Origin: Sphingomonas anseongensis
Lineage (GTDB): Bacteria; Pseudomonadota; Alphaproteobacteria; Sphingomonadales; Sphingomonadaceae
Direction of reading: 5' to 3'
Length of the DNA stretch: 64,000 nt
Assembly: GCF_023516495.1 (NCBI RefSeq)
Contig: NZ_JAMGBC010000001.1
Span: 744,001-808,000, forward strand
Each line of letters begins with the position of its first letter. Within the stretch, counting starts at the first letter, position 1. The position numbers and the translations under genes were made by a program. Below, in pieces: positions 7,370-17,164 of the stretch. Below the pieces are notes generated by a model. The model saw only the letters and a list, made by a program, of their open reading frames with translations, was not told the DNA's origin and ran no database searches.

Positions 7370-7914
7370 GCCGGCTTCGCTGCCGCCAGTTGCAAAGCAA
7401 AGCAATCCGCATCGTGGAAATCGGGCTTTTCCGCCGGGTGCTTCGCCGCCCAATAGGACTTGGTCCCGTCCGCCTCCTCGAGAACGACCGCGAGGCCGAG
7501 CTGCCAGGTCTTGCTCGCCTCGGCGACAATCGTCGCTCCGAGCGCCCACCAGGTCAGATTGTCCTCGAGCCTGATGTAGGGGGCCTGGACCTCCGCTTCG
7601 GCCATTCCATCGCGATAGGCGGAGAAATCGTAGGCCGCCCAGTCAGCCGAGGGCGAGAAATTCCACTCGCGGTATTCCTGCTCGCCGTCCGCTCGGAGGA
7701 AGGCTTCGAAGCAGGTCGTCTTCCACAGGTCGTCCGCGCGCCCTGGCTCGTCCGACTGCGGAATGACGAACCGTTCGAGCGGAGCGCCTACCCCAAACCA
7801 GATGTTGGCGGTGGCCACGGCGCCGAACGAGGCAACATAATCGACCGTTGCCCAAACCTTGAACGGCTGGCTGGTGGGTGGAGTGGACGGGTGCGGGACG
7901 AGGTTCACTTGCAC
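7366..7914 (-). CDS. DOMON-like domain protein
   Basis: A 182-residue protein resembling the carbohydrate-binding-module/DOMON-like beta-sandwich proteins annotated next to DUF1343 genes in sphingomonads. The sequence is Trp-rich (FKVWATVDY, NIWFGVG, LWKTTCFEAFL, WNFSPSADWAAYDF, LTWWALG), as expected of a beta-sandwich ligand-binding fold. No signal peptide or catalytic motif is seen. It is the first gene of the coupled unit DOMON-NamZ-AspH (ATGA overlap with the next gene), which suggests that it works on the same sugar or peptidoglycan substrate. Family assignment rests on recall of neighbourhood and general appearance; function is unknown. Confidence 0.65.
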   Translation of the reverse strand: MQVNLVPHPSTPPTSQPFKVWATVDYVASFGAVATANIWFGVGAPLERFVIPQSDEPGRADDLWKTTCFEAFLRADGEQEYREWNFSPSADWAAYDFSAYRDGMAEAEVQAPYIRLEDNLTWWALGATIVAEASKTWQLGLAVVLEEADGTKSYWAAKHPAEKPDFHDADCFALQLAAAKPA

Positions 7915-7967
7915 CCTCGCTTCCTATCCAGCTTTCCCGGTGCTGACGAGTTGGCTAAGCGACGATC

Positions 7968-9191
7968 ATGACAGCCTACCGCTCCAGCCTGCTCAAGCTG
8001 CTCGAAGAGCGCGGCTACATTCATCAGCTGACGGACCCCGCGGCGCTCGATGCGCTTGCTGAAAAAGGACCGGTCACCGGCTACATCGGCTTCGACGCGA
8101 CCGCGCCGAGCCTTCACGTGGGCAATTTGGTGTCGATCATGCTGCTCCGGCGGATGCAGCAAGCCGGGCACCGCCCTATCGTGCTGATGGGCGGCGGGAC
8201 GACCAAGGTCGGCGACCCGTCAGGCAAGGACGAGAGCCGCAAGCTGCTCGCCGAAGCTGATATCGATTCGAACATCGCCAAAATCCGCAAGAACTTCGAA
8301 CCGTTCCTGACGTTTGGCGACGGGCCAACCGATGCGATCATGCTGAACAATGCGGAGTGGCTGGACGGCCTGGAATATCTGCCGTTCCTTCGCGACATCG
8401 GCCCGCATTTCACCATCAACCGGATGCTGACCTTCGACAGCGTCCGGCTCCGGCTCGACCGCGAGCAGCCGCTGACCTTTCTCGAATTCAACTACATGAT
8501 CCTGCAGGCGTACGATTTCCTGGAGCTGTCGCGGCGCCAGGAGTGCCGGCTGCAGCTCGGCGGCTCCGACCAATGGGGCAATATCGTCAACGGCATCGAA
8601 TTGGCACGCCGCGTGGACGGGACTGAGCTTTACGGCGTCACCACCCCGCTGATCACGACCGCCGACGGCGCCAAGATGGGCAAGACCGCTCAGGGTGCAG
8701 TGTGGCTCAATCCGGACATGCTCAGCCCCTATGATTATTGGCAGTTCTGGCGGAATACGCAGGATGCCGACGTCGGCAAGTTCCTCCGCCTGTTCACCGA
8801 TCTGTCGCTGGACATCATCGTTCGGCTTGAGAGCCTTCCCGGCGCGGAGATCAACGACGCGAAGGTCGTGCTCGCGACGGAAGCCACGGCGCTGCTTCAC
8901 GGGCGCGATGCGGCGCTCGATGCCAAGAAGACCGCCCACCAGACATTTGCGGAAGGCGGGACGGGCGGCGATTTGCCAACCTTGTCCGTCGGCGACGGCA
9001 TGACGATTGCCCATGCCCTCACCGCGCTTGGTTTCACTCCGTCGAACAAGGAAGCGAAGCGCAAGATAGCCGAAGGTGCGGTGCGCCTGAACGATCAGCC
9101 GGTCAGCGACCCGTCGCTGGTCGTTACCGTCACTGCCGATCCCGTGAAGCTTAGCCTCGGCAAGAAGCGCCACGCGCTGCTCACCCGTTAG
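7968..9191 (+). CDS. tyrS: Tyrosyl-tRNA synthetase
   Basis: Class I aminoacyl-tRNA synthetase that charges tRNA-Tyr in the cytoplasm. The 407-residue protein shows the HIGH-equivalent HVGN at residues 50-53, tyrosine-pocket motifs ([13 protein letters not shown] and [11 protein letters not shown]) and the KMSKS-equivalent KMGKT at 236-240. A C-terminal S4 RNA-binding domain begins near residue 340 ([18 protein letters not shown]). Length is normal. It is divergent from the DOMON-NamZ-AspH operon, with about 53 bp between start codons, and its stop overlaps the convergent YdcZ gene by 4 bp. Confidence 0.97.
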   Translation: MTAYRSSLLKLLEERGYIHQLTDPAALDALAEKGPVTGYIGFDATAPSLHVGNLVSIMLLRRMQQAGHRPIVLMGGGTTKVGDPSGKDESRKLLAEADIDSNIAKIRKNFEPFLTFGDGPTDAIMLNNAEWLDGLEYLPFLRDIGPHFTINRMLTFDSVRLRLDREQPLTFLEFNYMILQAYDFLELSRRQECRLQLGGSDQWGNIVNGIELARRVDGTELYGVTTPLITTADGAKMGKTAQGAVWLNPDMLSPYDYWQFWRNTQDADVGKFLRLFTDLSLDIIVRLESLPGAEINDAKVVLATEATALLHGRDAALDAKKTAHQTFAEGGTGGDLPTLSVGDGMTIAHALTALGFTPSNKEAKRKIAEGAVRLNDQPVSDPSLVVTVTADPVKLSLGKKRHALLTR

Positions 9192-9631
9192 CTCCGACGG
9201 ACGAGAACGACTCCGGCGATCACCAGCACCGCGCCCGCGACGCGCCCGAAATTGATCGGCTCGCGCTCAAGGCCGAGCGCCCCGAAATGGTCGAGCATCA
9301 GCGCCATCGCGATCTGTCCTGCGATTCCGATCGTGATCAGCGAAGCGACGCCGATCCTGGGCGCCACATAAGCCGCGACGGCCACGAACACGGCTCCGTA
9401 AAAGCCGCCGATCCACGCGTACCACGGCAGGCCTGCGAACGCTGAGACCCCCGGGCGGTTCGGAGTGGCGAGCCAGACGAGCAAGAGCGCAACCGTCCCC
9501 ACGCAAAATGAAATGAGCGCTGCCAGGATCGGCGAGCCGCCAGCTTTCGCGAGCATCGAATTCGTCGGCGCCTGCGCGGCGACCATCGCTCCGGCGAAGA
9601 ACACGAGCAGGATCGGAATAAGAAGGGCCAT
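9188..9631 (-). CDS. YdcZ-family (DUF606) membrane protein, DMT superfamily
   Basis: A 147-residue integral membrane protein with about five helices and almost no soluble part, the size and pattern of the YdcZ/DUF606 half-transporters of the drug/metabolite superfamily. Motifs include a Gly/Ala-rich first helix ([22 protein letters not shown]) and [19 protein letters not shown] near the C-terminus. The start at 9631 is taken because the longer form from 9697 adds an Arg-rich segment unlike a membrane protein. It lies 11 bp downstream of recG on the same strand, so it may be cotranscribed. The substrate is unknown. Confidence 0.8.
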   Translation of the reverse strand: MALLIPILLVFFAGAMVAAQAPTNSMLAKAGGSPILAALISFCVGTVALLLVWLATPNRPGVSAFAGLPWYAWIGGFYGAVFVAVAAYVAPRIGVASLITIGIAGQIAMALMLDHFGALGLEREPINFGRVAGAVLVIAGVVLVRRS

Positions 9632-9642
9632 GATGTCTCTCG

Positions 9643-11703
9643 TCACCCGCTCCTGATGAGCCCGACCGCCTGGTCGCGCTCGAAGAGATACAGGCACACC
9701 CGCGCCGCCTGCCCTCGGGGGCCGGAAAGCCCGCCGTCGCGGTCGAGAAGCAATTGCGCGTCGCTCTGGGCGATCGGGGCGAGCGCCTCGACGTCCTCTA
9801 CCTTGGCCACGCGAAAACCCTCCTCGCCCGACTGGCGGGTGCCCAGTATTTCGCCCGGACCGCGAAGCCGCAGATCTTCTTCGGCGATGCGGAAGCCGTC
9901 GTTGGTCTCGCGCATCAGCGCCAGCCGGGCCCGCGCCGATTCGGTAAGGCTCGGCCCACGGATCAGAAGGCAGGTGCTCTTGCCCGCTCCGCGCCCTACC
10001 CTGCCGCGAAGCTGGTGCAGCTGCGCGAGCCCGAAGCGCTCTGCCCCTTCGATGATCATCAGGGTCGCATTGGGCACGTCGACGCCGACCTCGATCACAG
10101 TGGTCGCTACCAGCACAGCGATGCCGCCCGCGGCGAAGGCGGCCATCACCGCGTCCTTCTCCGGGCCCTTCATCCGGCCGTGCACAAGCCCGACCTTGTC
10201 ATCGCCGAACCTGACCTTGAGCAGCCGAGCCCGTTCTTCGGCCGCAGCGGCGTCGCTCGTCGCGCTTTCCTCAACCAGCGGGCAGACCCAGTAAGCTTGG
10301 CCTCCGGCTGCGACGTGGCGGCCGAGACCCGCAACGACATCGGCGAGCTTCTCGTCGCTGATCACCCGGGTTTCGACCGGCGAGCGGCCCGGCGGCATCT
10401 CGTCGATCCGGCTGACGTCCATCTCGCCATATTGGGTGAGGGTCAGAGTCCTCGGGATCGGGGTTGCGGTCATCACCAGCAAGTGCGGCGGCCGCTCCGC
10501 CTTCTGCGACAGAAGCAGCCTCTGCGACACTCCGAAGCGGTGCTGCTCGTCGATTACCGCCAACCCCAGCTTCTTGTACGCGACCTTCTCCTGGAAGATG
10601 GCATGGGTGCCGACGAGGATATCGATCGAACCGTCGGCGAGACCCATCAGCACACTCTCCCGCGCGCGGCCTTTCTCCCGGCCTGTCAGGATGGCGACGT
10701 GCACGCCGAGCGAGCCTAATTGCCTCGTCAGGGTCTCGAAATGCTGCCTGGCGAGGATCTCGGTCGGCGCCAGGAGGGCCGCCTGGGCGCCCGCCTCCAC
10801 CGCAATCAGCATTGCTTCCAGCGCGACCAGGGTCTTGCCTGATCCGACGTCCCCCTGGAGCAGCCGGAGCATCGGCACCGCCTGCTCCATGTCGCCGCGA
10901 ATTTCGCCGATAACCCGCCGCTGCGCTCCTGTATGCTCGTAGGGCAGCTTGAGCTTGCCGATCAGCGCGTCGGTGCCGACCAGCGGGACGCCTCGGTTCC
11001 GGCGTGCCGATTGCCTGAGCAGGAGCAACGCCAGCTGGTTCGCGAAAATCTCATCATAGGCGAGGCGCCGGCAAGCGTCGGTGGCATTGGGGTCCTGGTG
11101 GGCCTCGGCGACCGCGGCCCGCCACGGCCGCCACGCCTCGCGCGCGGCAAGGCTCGGCTCGATCCATTCGGGCAGGTCGGGCGCGCGCTCGACCGATTCT
11201 CCGGCAAGCTCCCGCATCCGTTTGTTGGTGATGCCCTCGGTCAGGGGATAGACCGGCTCGCGAATGACGGGCGCGGGCCCCTTCCCGGGCTCCGACACGT
11301 CCGGATGGATGATCTGCCACTCGTCGCCATATTGCTCGAGCTTTCCGGAGACGATCCGGACCTGGTCCATCGGCAGGCTCTTCTTAGCCCAGCCGGGGTT
11401 GTTGAAATAGACGAGGCTGATGGTGTTGCCGTCGCCGTCGGACGCGAACACCCGCATCGGACCGCGCCCGGAGCGGGGCTCGCGCGCCTGGTAGGGCTTC
11501 AGCTCGAGGATCACGTTGCGGCCCACAAGGCTTGGGCTTGCCGCGGGAACCCTGACTCGGTCGATGACACCGGTCGGCAGGTGATAGAGCAGGTCGATGA
11601 CGCGAGTGATGTCGAGTTTCTTTAGAAGCTTCGCCACCTGCGGCCCGACACCCGGAAGAGTCTCGACCTCCGCGAACAACGCATTGAGCACGTCAGGCCG
11701 CAT
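9643..11703 (-). CDS. recG: ATP-dependent DNA helicase RecG
   Basis: Branch-migrating superfamily 2 helicase that reverses stalled replication forks and processes recombination intermediates. The 686-residue protein has the N-terminal wedge/OB region, Walker A GDVGSGKT (Lys290), DEQH box in VIDEQHRFG, motif III VMTATPIPRTL and motif VI QLRGRVGRG. The length is typical. The 5' neighbour on the same strand is a 2OG-oxygenase-like gene 38 bp upstream; the 3' neighbour is the YdcZ-like gene. The divergent sdhE-mfd pair beyond keeps repair helicases RecG and Mfd close together. Confidence 0.97.
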   Translation of the reverse strand: MRPDVLNALFAEVETLPGVGPQVAKLLKKLDITRVIDLLYHLPTGVIDRVRVPAASPSLVGRNVILELKPYQAREPRSGRGPMRVFASDGDGNTISLVYFNNPGWAKKSLPMDQVRIVSGKLEQYGDEWQIIHPDVSEPGKGPAPVIREPVYPLTEGITNKRMRELAGESVERAPDLPEWIEPSLAAREAWRPWRAAVAEAHQDPNATDACRRLAYDEIFANQLALLLLRQSARRNRGVPLVGTDALIGKLKLPYEHTGAQRRVIGEIRGDMEQAVPMLRLLQGDVGSGKTLVALEAMLIAVEAGAQAALLAPTEILARQHFETLTRQLGSLGVHVAILTGREKGRARESVLMGLADGSIDILVGTHAIFQEKVAYKKLGLAVIDEQHRFGVSQRLLLSQKAERPPHLLVMTATPIPRTLTLTQYGEMDVSRIDEMPPGRSPVETRVISDEKLADVVAGLGRHVAAGGQAYWVCPLVEESATSDAAAAEERARLLKVRFGDDKVGLVHGRMKGPEKDAVMAAFAAGGIAVLVATTVIEVGVDVPNATLMIIEGAERFGLAQLHQLRGRVGRGAGKSTCLLIRGPSLTESARARLALMRETNDGFRIAEEDLRLRGPGEILGTRQSGEEGFRVAKVEDVEALAPIAQSDAQLLLDRDGGLSGPRGQAARVCLYLFERDQAVGLIRSG

Positions 11704-11741
11704 AGGTGTTCAATTCCGTGATGCCCCCCGTCGCCGCTGCG

Positions 11742-12386
11742 TTAAACGAAGGTGAAGTCGACTTTCTCGAAATTTTTCTCGTCGAACGCATGCTGCCGAT
11801 ACGGACCGTCGCGGTCTACGAAGAATAAGAAGAGATGAGCGGACCACTTGTTGGGGTTCGGCTGCATTCGCCCGTGCGCGTAATGGCTTCCCTGATAGAG
11901 GACAGCATCACCGACCTGCATCCCAATCGAGGCATAATCCATGGAGCCAAAGTCGTCGGACAGGGGATAGAGGGAATCGATCCGTTCCTTGCCCAACTGT
12001 AGGTCCCATACCTCGCCGTCGCTGTAGTCCAGAGTTAGTGACAGCCCGAACTCGCTCGAAGGACGGTCCGAGTGAATCCGGCAGATGTCACCCTTCAGGT
12101 AGATCCTGAAATAAGTATAGCTCGGCAGGAGACGCCGTCCGAGCAACTGGCTCATGATCGGCGTCAGCCCCCACAGGAAAAATTCCATTGGCTTGAATGC
12201 GTCCGACGAAACGTCGAATGCCGGATGCTTCAGCACAGCCGGAAATGGCTGGGGTTTGCTGAGCGGAATGGCGCGCCCGCGCGTCGCTTCCTTGAGCCTA
12301 CCCATGAACGCACGCGCGACTTCGCCGGGAATCAGACCGCGCAGATGAGCGAATCCGTCGCGGTCAAAATCGCCAAGGACGTCCAT
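11742..12386 (-). CDS. 2-oxoglutarate/Fe(II) oxygenase-like protein
   Basis: A 214-residue protein with a plausible jelly-roll iron site: H105-x-D107 in CRIHSDRPS and H168 or H171 in YQGSHYAHGRM, plus a likely 2OG-binding region near WSAHLFLFFVDRDG. The double-stranded beta-helix order HxD...H fits the family, but overall similarity to a named subgroup was not recognised. The start at 12386 is chosen because everything upstream in frame is antisense to sdhE and mfd. It is divergent from sdhE and 38 bp upstream of recG on the same strand. Substrate unknown; other cupin-type folds cannot be excluded. Confidence 0.65.
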   Translation of the reverse strand: MDVLGDFDRDGFAHLRGLIPGEVARAFMGRLKEATRGRAIPLSKPQPFPAVLKHPAFDVSSDAFKPMEFFLWGLTPIMSQLLGRRLLPSYTYFRIYLKGDICRIHSDRPSSEFGLSLTLDYSDGEVWDLQLGKERIDSLYPLSDDFGSMDYASIGMQVGDAVLYQGSHYAHGRMQPNPNKWSAHLFLFFVDRDGPYRQHAFDEKNFEKVDFTFV

Positions 12387-12472
12387 CTCGCAAGTCGTAG
12401 AAGATGGATGTTTCGGCCGCAACGAATCCCAAGCGGATGCGGCGACTTTCCTCCGTCGTGCTGCGCTCCTAC

Positions 12473-12748
12473 ATGGCGGCCATGCATCAGGACGCGGAAC
12501 TGAAGCGCCTGCGCTGGCGCGCCCATCATCGTGGGACGTATGAAGCCGACCTCCTAGTCGGCGGGTTCTTTGACGCTCACCATCCGTCGTGGGGTTCGTC
12601 GGAGCGGGCAAGCTTCGCCGAGATGCTCGAGGAGCAGGACGTCGACATCCTCGCCTGGGCGAGCGGAACCGCCGAGGCGCCGGAACGCTACCAAGGGCCA
12701 ATGCTCGATGCGCTGCGCAAGCTCGATTACATAACCAAGGCCCCATGA
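12473..12748 (+). CDS. sdhE: Succinate dehydrogenase assembly factor SdhE
   Basis: A small (about 91-residue) all-helical protein that promotes covalent FAD attachment to the succinate dehydrogenase flavoprotein. The family signature RLRWRAHHRGTYEADLLVG corresponds to the RRGxxE region, followed by the typical LEEQDVDILAWASG. The start is uncertain: ATGs at 12404, 12437, 12473 and 12482 are in frame with no convincing ribosome-binding site. 12473 gives family length and leaves about 86 bp for the divergent promoters. Its stop overlaps the mfd start (ATGA). Confidence 0.85.
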   Translation: MAAMHQDAELKRLRWRAHHRGTYEADLLVGGFFDAHHPSWGSSERASFAEMLEEQDVDILAWASGTAEAPERYQGPMLDALRKLDYITKAP

Positions 12749-15700
12749 CGGAGCCGCTCCAACGGATCCTCGCCGCCAGCGAGCCGCTGACCCTCACCGG
12801 CGTCCCGGGGGGATTCCTGCCGTGGCTCGCCGCGGACCTCGCCCGCGCTGCGCATGGGCGAAGCAAGTCCTCTCGGGCGGTCATCGTCGCCGCGGATGAA
12901 GCGGCGATGCGAGCGCTGACTGACACGGTTCCGTTGTTCGCTCCGGAAGTGGAGGTGCTTGCCCTCCCGTCGTGGGACTGCCTGCCCTACGACCGCGCTT
13001 CGCCCGCGCTTCGGGTAATGGCGGAGCGGCTGTCGACGCTCCATGTACTCCAGGAGCCGATAAAGAAGCCGCAGCTTCTGGTCGTCACCGCGAACGGCGC
13101 GACGCAGCGCGTACTGACGCCATTCCGGGTGCGCCAGCTGACCCGACGGATCGCAGTTGGCGAGCGGATCGACCGCGACGAGCTTGTGAAACAACTGACG
13201 GCGCTCGGCTATCAGCGGAGCGACACGGTTGCCGAGCATGGCGAATTTGCCGTCCGAGGATCGCTGATCGACCTGTTCCCGTCGGGAGAGTCGACCGGCC
13301 TTCGCCTCGATTTCTTCGGCGACGAGATCGAAACCCTTCGGCGGTTCGATCCCGCCGACCAGCGGTCAACCGGCGCTGCCGAAGCCTTCACATTGATGCC
13401 GGCCTCCGAAGCACTGCTCGACGAGGACACGATCAAGCGGTTCCGCGAACGCTACCGCGAAACCTTCGGCGCGACCGCGACCGGCGATCCGCTCTACCAA
13501 GCTGTGTCGGACGGGCGCCGGATGGCGGGAATGGAGCATTGGCTGCCACTGCTCGAGGAGCGGCTGGCAACGCCGTTCGACTATCTGGGAGAGGACGACA
13601 TCCTCGTCCGCGATTCGGGGACCGACGGGGCCCTGGAATCGCGCTGCGAAAGCATCGCGGATTATTTCGAGAACCGGACTCGCGCCATGCAGTCGGAGCC
13701 GGGGAGTTATCGCCCCCTTCCTCCCGACGCGCTCTACTTCCCCAAGAATGAGTGGGACGGGGCAGTAGCCTCGCGACCGATCCATCGGAGTTCGCCTCTG
13801 CCCGAAGCCGAGGGGCCGCGGACGATCGACTTCGCCGTCGAGGCAGCGCGCGACTTCGCGCCGGAGCGCGCTAGAAATGCCAACGTCTACGAAGCGGTGG
13901 CCGAGCATATCGGCAAGCTTAGGCGGAGCGGCCGCAAGGTCGTGCTCGCAAGCTACACCCGCGGCGCTCGCGAGCGGCTTTCCGGGCTTCTCGAAGACCA
14001 TGGAGTGAAGGCTCAGGCGAAGGTCGAAAGCTGGCAGGAAGCTCTCGGCGCCAAGACCCAGCCGGCGCTGTTGGTGCTTCCCCTCGACCACGGCTTTTCA
14101 ACCGCCGACGTCGCCGTCCTCACCGAGCAGGACATGCTCGGCGACCGGCTCGTCCGCCGGCGCAAGCGGCGCAAGAGCGCGGACGCCTTTCTTGCCGAGA
14201 TCGCGAGCCTGTCCCCCGGCGACCTCGTCGTCCATGCCGAGCACGGGATCGGCAAATATGAAGGGCTGACGTCGATCCAGGTCGGCAAGTCGCCGCACGA
14301 TTGCGTCGCGATCGAATATTCGGGCGGCGACAAGCTCTACCTTCCGGTCGAGAACATCGAGCTCCTGTCGCGTTACGGCAGCGAGAGCGACGGAGTGAGC
14401 CTGGACAGGCTCGGCGGCGAAGCCTGGCAGCGGCGCAAGTCGCGGATGAAGGAGCGGATCCGCGAGATCGCCGGCGAGCTGATCAAGATCGCTGCGATCC
14501 GGGCGACGCGGCCAGCGCCGGTCATCGAGGCGGATTCGGCGTTCCCGCAGTTCGTCGACCGCTTCCCCTACGAGGAGACCGACGACCAGGAACGTGCGAT
14601 CGAGGAGGTTCTGGCGGATCTGGAGGCCGGGCGGCCGATGGACCGATTGGTGTGCGGCGACGTCGGCTTCGGAAAGACCGAAGTCGCGCTACGCGCCGCC
14701 TTCCTTGTCGCCATGTCCGGAATGCAGGTCGCGCTGATCTGCCCGACGACTTTGCTCGCACGGCAGCATTATTCGAACTTCGTCGACCGCCTCCACGGCT
14801 TTCCGATCGAGGTCGGACGCCTGTCGCGGCTGGTTCCCTCGGCAGAATCCAAGAAGACGAAGGAAGGCCTTGAGAAAGGCACCGTCGATATCGTTATCGG
14901 CACTCACGCACTTCTGGCAAAAGGCTTGAAGTTCAAGAAGCTGGGCCTCGTTATTGTCGACGAGGAGCAGCATTTCGGAGTGACTCACAAGGAGCGGTTG
15001 AAGGGGCTCAAGGCCGACGTCCATGTTCTGACCCTGACCGCGACCCCGATCCCGCGCACGCTCCAGATGGCGATGAGCGGGCTTCGCGAGCTGAGCGTAA
15101 TCCAGACCCCGCCGGTCGACCGGCTTGCGGTGCGCACCTACGTCACGCCGTGGGACCATGTAGTGATCCGCGAAGCGCTGCTCCGCGAACATTATCGCGG
15201 CGGCCAGAGCTTCTTCGTCGCTCCGCGCATCGCCGACCTCCCCGACTTGGAGGAATGGCTTCGGCAGGAAGTCCCCGAAGTGAAGGCCGTCACCGCCCAC
15301 GGCCAGATGAGCGCGACCGATGTCGAGGAGCGGATGAGCGCCTTCTACGACCGCAAATATGACGTGCTTCTGTCGACCAGCATCGTCGAGAGCGGGCTGG
15401 ACATCCCCAGTGCCAACACCCTGATCGTCCACCGCGCCGACCGCTTCGGTCTTGCGCAGCTCTATCAGCTTCGAGGGCGCGTCGGCCGAGCCAAGGTTCG
15501 CGCCTACGCCTATCTGACGACGCCCGCGAACCGGCAGATCACCGACACGGCCGCGAAGAGGCTACAGGTCTTGGCAGACCTCGACAGCCTCGGTGCCGGG
15601 TTCCAGCTTGCAAGCCACGACCTCGACATTCGCGGCGCCGGCAACCTTCTCGGCGACGAGCAGTCGGGCCACATCAAGGAGGTCGGTTTCGAGCTCTACC

Positions 15701-16245
15701 AGTCGATGCTGGAGGAGGCGATCGTCGAGACCAAGGCCGGCGGAATCGAGCGGCAGGAGGGATTCTCGCCGCAGATCAGCGTCGATGCGCCGATCCTGAT
15801 CCCGGAAGCCTATGTTCCCGACCTCGACCTTCGGATGGGCCTCTATCGCCGCCTCGGCGATCTGGAGGACAAGAACGCGATCGAGGAATTCGCAGCCGAG
15901 CTAATCGACCGCTTCGGGACGCTTCCGGAGGAGACGGCGAACCTGCTCAAGATCGTAGAGACCAAGCTCAACTGCAAGAAAGCCATGGTCGCCAAGCTTG
16001 ATACCGGGCCGAGAGGCGCCGTGGTGACCTTTGCGTCGAACGGCTTCCCCGACCTTCAGGGGCTCCTCGCCTACATCGAGCGGCTGAAAGGGAGCGCCAA
16101 GCTTCGGCCGGACAGCAAGCTGGCGGTGAGCCGCAACTGGCCGACGCCCGAGGACCGCCTCAACGGCGCGTTGCAGCTGTCGCTCGGCCTCTCCCGGGTC
16201 GCGGCCGCCGGCGAAGCGGCGAAAAACGAGCTGCAGCCTGCGTAG
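12745..16245 (+). CDS. mfd: Transcription-repair coupling factor Mfd
   Basis: An 1166-residue ATP-driven translocase that removes RNA polymerase stalled at DNA lesions and recruits UvrA. Domains in order: UvrB-like N-terminal module (residues 1-330), RNA-polymerase-interacting CarD/RID-like domain (about 480-550, GDLVVHAEHGIGKYEGL), RecG-like helicase motor with Walker A GDVGFGKT (Lys644) and VDEEQHFGV, and the C-terminal TRCF domain from about residue 1000. The start at 12745 overlaps the sdhE stop and gives the expected N-terminus; an upstream frame reaching 12589 is rejected. Confidence 0.97.
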   Translation: MTEPLQRILAASEPLTLTGVPGGFLPWLAADLARAAHGRSKSSRAVIVAADEAAMRALTDTVPLFAPEVEVLALPSWDCLPYDRASPALRVMAERLSTLHVLQEPIKKPQLLVVTANGATQRVLTPFRVRQLTRRIAVGERIDRDELVKQLTALGYQRSDTVAEHGEFAVRGSLIDLFPSGESTGLRLDFFGDEIETLRRFDPADQRSTGAAEAFTLMPASEALLDEDTIKRFRERYRETFGATATGDPLYQAVSDGRRMAGMEHWLPLLEERLATPFDYLGEDDILVRDSGTDGALESRCESIADYFENRTRAMQSEPGSYRPLPPDALYFPKNEWDGAVASRPIHRSSPLPEAEGPRTIDFAVEAARDFAPERARNANVYEAVAEHIGKLRRSGRKVVLASYTRGARERLSGLLEDHGVKAQAKVESWQEALGAKTQPALLVLPLDHGFSTADVAVLTEQDMLGDRLVRRRKRRKSADAFLAEIASLSPGDLVVHAEHGIGKYEGLTSIQVGKSPHDCVAIEYSGGDKLYLPVENIELLSRYGSESDGVSLDRLGGEAWQRRKSRMKERIREIAGELIKIAAIRATRPAPVIEADSAFPQFVDRFPYEETDDQERAIEEVLADLEAGRPMDRLVCGDVGFGKTEVALRAAFLVAMSGMQVALICPTTLLARQHYSNFVDRLHGFPIEVGRLSRLVPSAESKKTKEGLEKGTVDIVIGTHALLAKGLKFKKLGLVIVDEEQHFGVTHKERLKGLKADVHVLTLTATPIPRTLQMAMSGLRELSVIQTPPVDRLAVRTYVTPWDHVVIREALLREHYRGGQSFFVAPRIADLPDLEEWLRQEVPEVKAVTAHGQMSATDVEERMSAFYDRKYDVLLSTSIVESGLDIPSANTLIVHRADRFGLAQLYQLRGRVGRAKVRAYAYLTTPANRQITDTAAKRLQVLADLDSLGAGFQLASHDLDIRGAGNLLGDEQSGHIKEVGFELYQSMLEEAIVETKAGGIERQEGFSPQISVDAPILIPEAYVPDLDLRMGLYRRLGDLEDKNAIEEFAAELIDRFGTLPEETANLLKIVETKLNCKKAMVAKLDTGPRGAVVTFASNGFPDLQGLLAYIERLKGSAKLRPDSKLAVSRNWPTPEDRLNGALQLSLGLSRVAAAGEAAKNELQPA

Positions 16246-16347
16246 CTGGAACCCCAAGGCGATTCGCAGGGCTGCGCGATTGCGTTTATGCTCGGCCTCA
16301 CGTGAGCAGCCGGGAGTAGAATTCTGAGCGCGAATGACCCGTCGGGC

Positions 16348-17145
16348 GTGCCTAAGCAGGCAAAGGTCGATCTCGCCGAGCTGGGGATCGGGCTGCTGGC
16401 GTCCCACCGTGAGGTCGCGCAGGCCGCCGAGGCGATGCTTCGCCGCCGCTATCGCTGGGCCAAGGCCGACGAGGCCACCATCCTCGTCGCGCTCGGCGGC
16501 GACGGTTTCATGCTCCACACGCTCCACCACATGCTGGAGAGCGGCGCCGCGCGCCCGGTGTTCGGGATGAACCGAGGCACCGTCGGCTTCCTGATGAACG
16601 AATGGCGGCTCGACCGGTTGGCGGAGCGGATCGAAGGCGCCAAGGCGATCCGGGTCGCACCGCTTCAGATGACCGCGCGAACGGTGTCGGGCGAGACTTT
16701 CACACACGCGGCAATCAACGAAGTCTCGCTTCTCCGCGAAACGCGCCAGACGGCGAAGATCGAAGTGTCGGTGAACGGCCGGACGGCGATGCCGGAGATC
16801 GCCTGCGACGGAATCCTCGTGGCCACCCCCGCGGGTTCGACCGCCTATAACCTGTCCGCCGGGGGTCCGATCCTTCCCCTCCAGGCGAAGATGCTTGCGT
16901 TGACGCCTATCAGCCCATTCCGGCCGAGGCGCTGGTCAGGCGCGATCCTGCCCGACGACACCAACATCTGCTTCAAGGTGCTCGACCCGGAGAACCGCCC
17001 GGTATCCGCGGTTGCCGATCAGTTCGAGGTGCGTGAGGTTGCCCAGGTCGACGTCAGCCTCGACCGGGAGCGCTCGCTAACCTTGCTGTTCGATCCGGAG
17101 CACGCCCTCGACGAGCGGATCGCGATGGAGCAGTTCGCGACCTGA
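16348..17145 (+). CDS. nadK: NAD kinase
   Basis: It phosphorylates NAD to NADP using ATP. The 265-residue protein has the GGDG motif at residues 50-53 (LVALGGDGFMLHTLHH), NRGTVGFLMN, and the substrate-binding block GILVATPAGSTAYNLSAGGPI. Start choice is uncertain. A GTG at 16348 has no ribosome-binding site, whereas GGGAG at 16312-16316 is 7 nt upstream of an in-frame CTG at 16324, which would add eight residues; an in-frame stop at 16303 limits extension. It stands alone between mfd and tRNA-Asn. Confidence 0.92.
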   Translation: MPKQAKVDLAELGIGLLASHREVAQAAEAMLRRRYRWAKADEATILVALGGDGFMLHTLHHMLESGAARPVFGMNRGTVGFLMNEWRLDRLAERIEGAKAIRVAPLQMTARTVSGETFTHAAINEVSLLRETRQTAKIEVSVNGRTAMPEIACDGILVATPAGSTAYNLSAGGPILPLQAKMLALTPISPFRPRRWSGAILPDDTNICFKVLDPENRPVSAVADQFEVREVAQVDVSLDRERSLTLLFDPEHALDERIAMEQFAT

Positions 17146-17164
17146 GCCTGGAGGCTTTCCGGCC

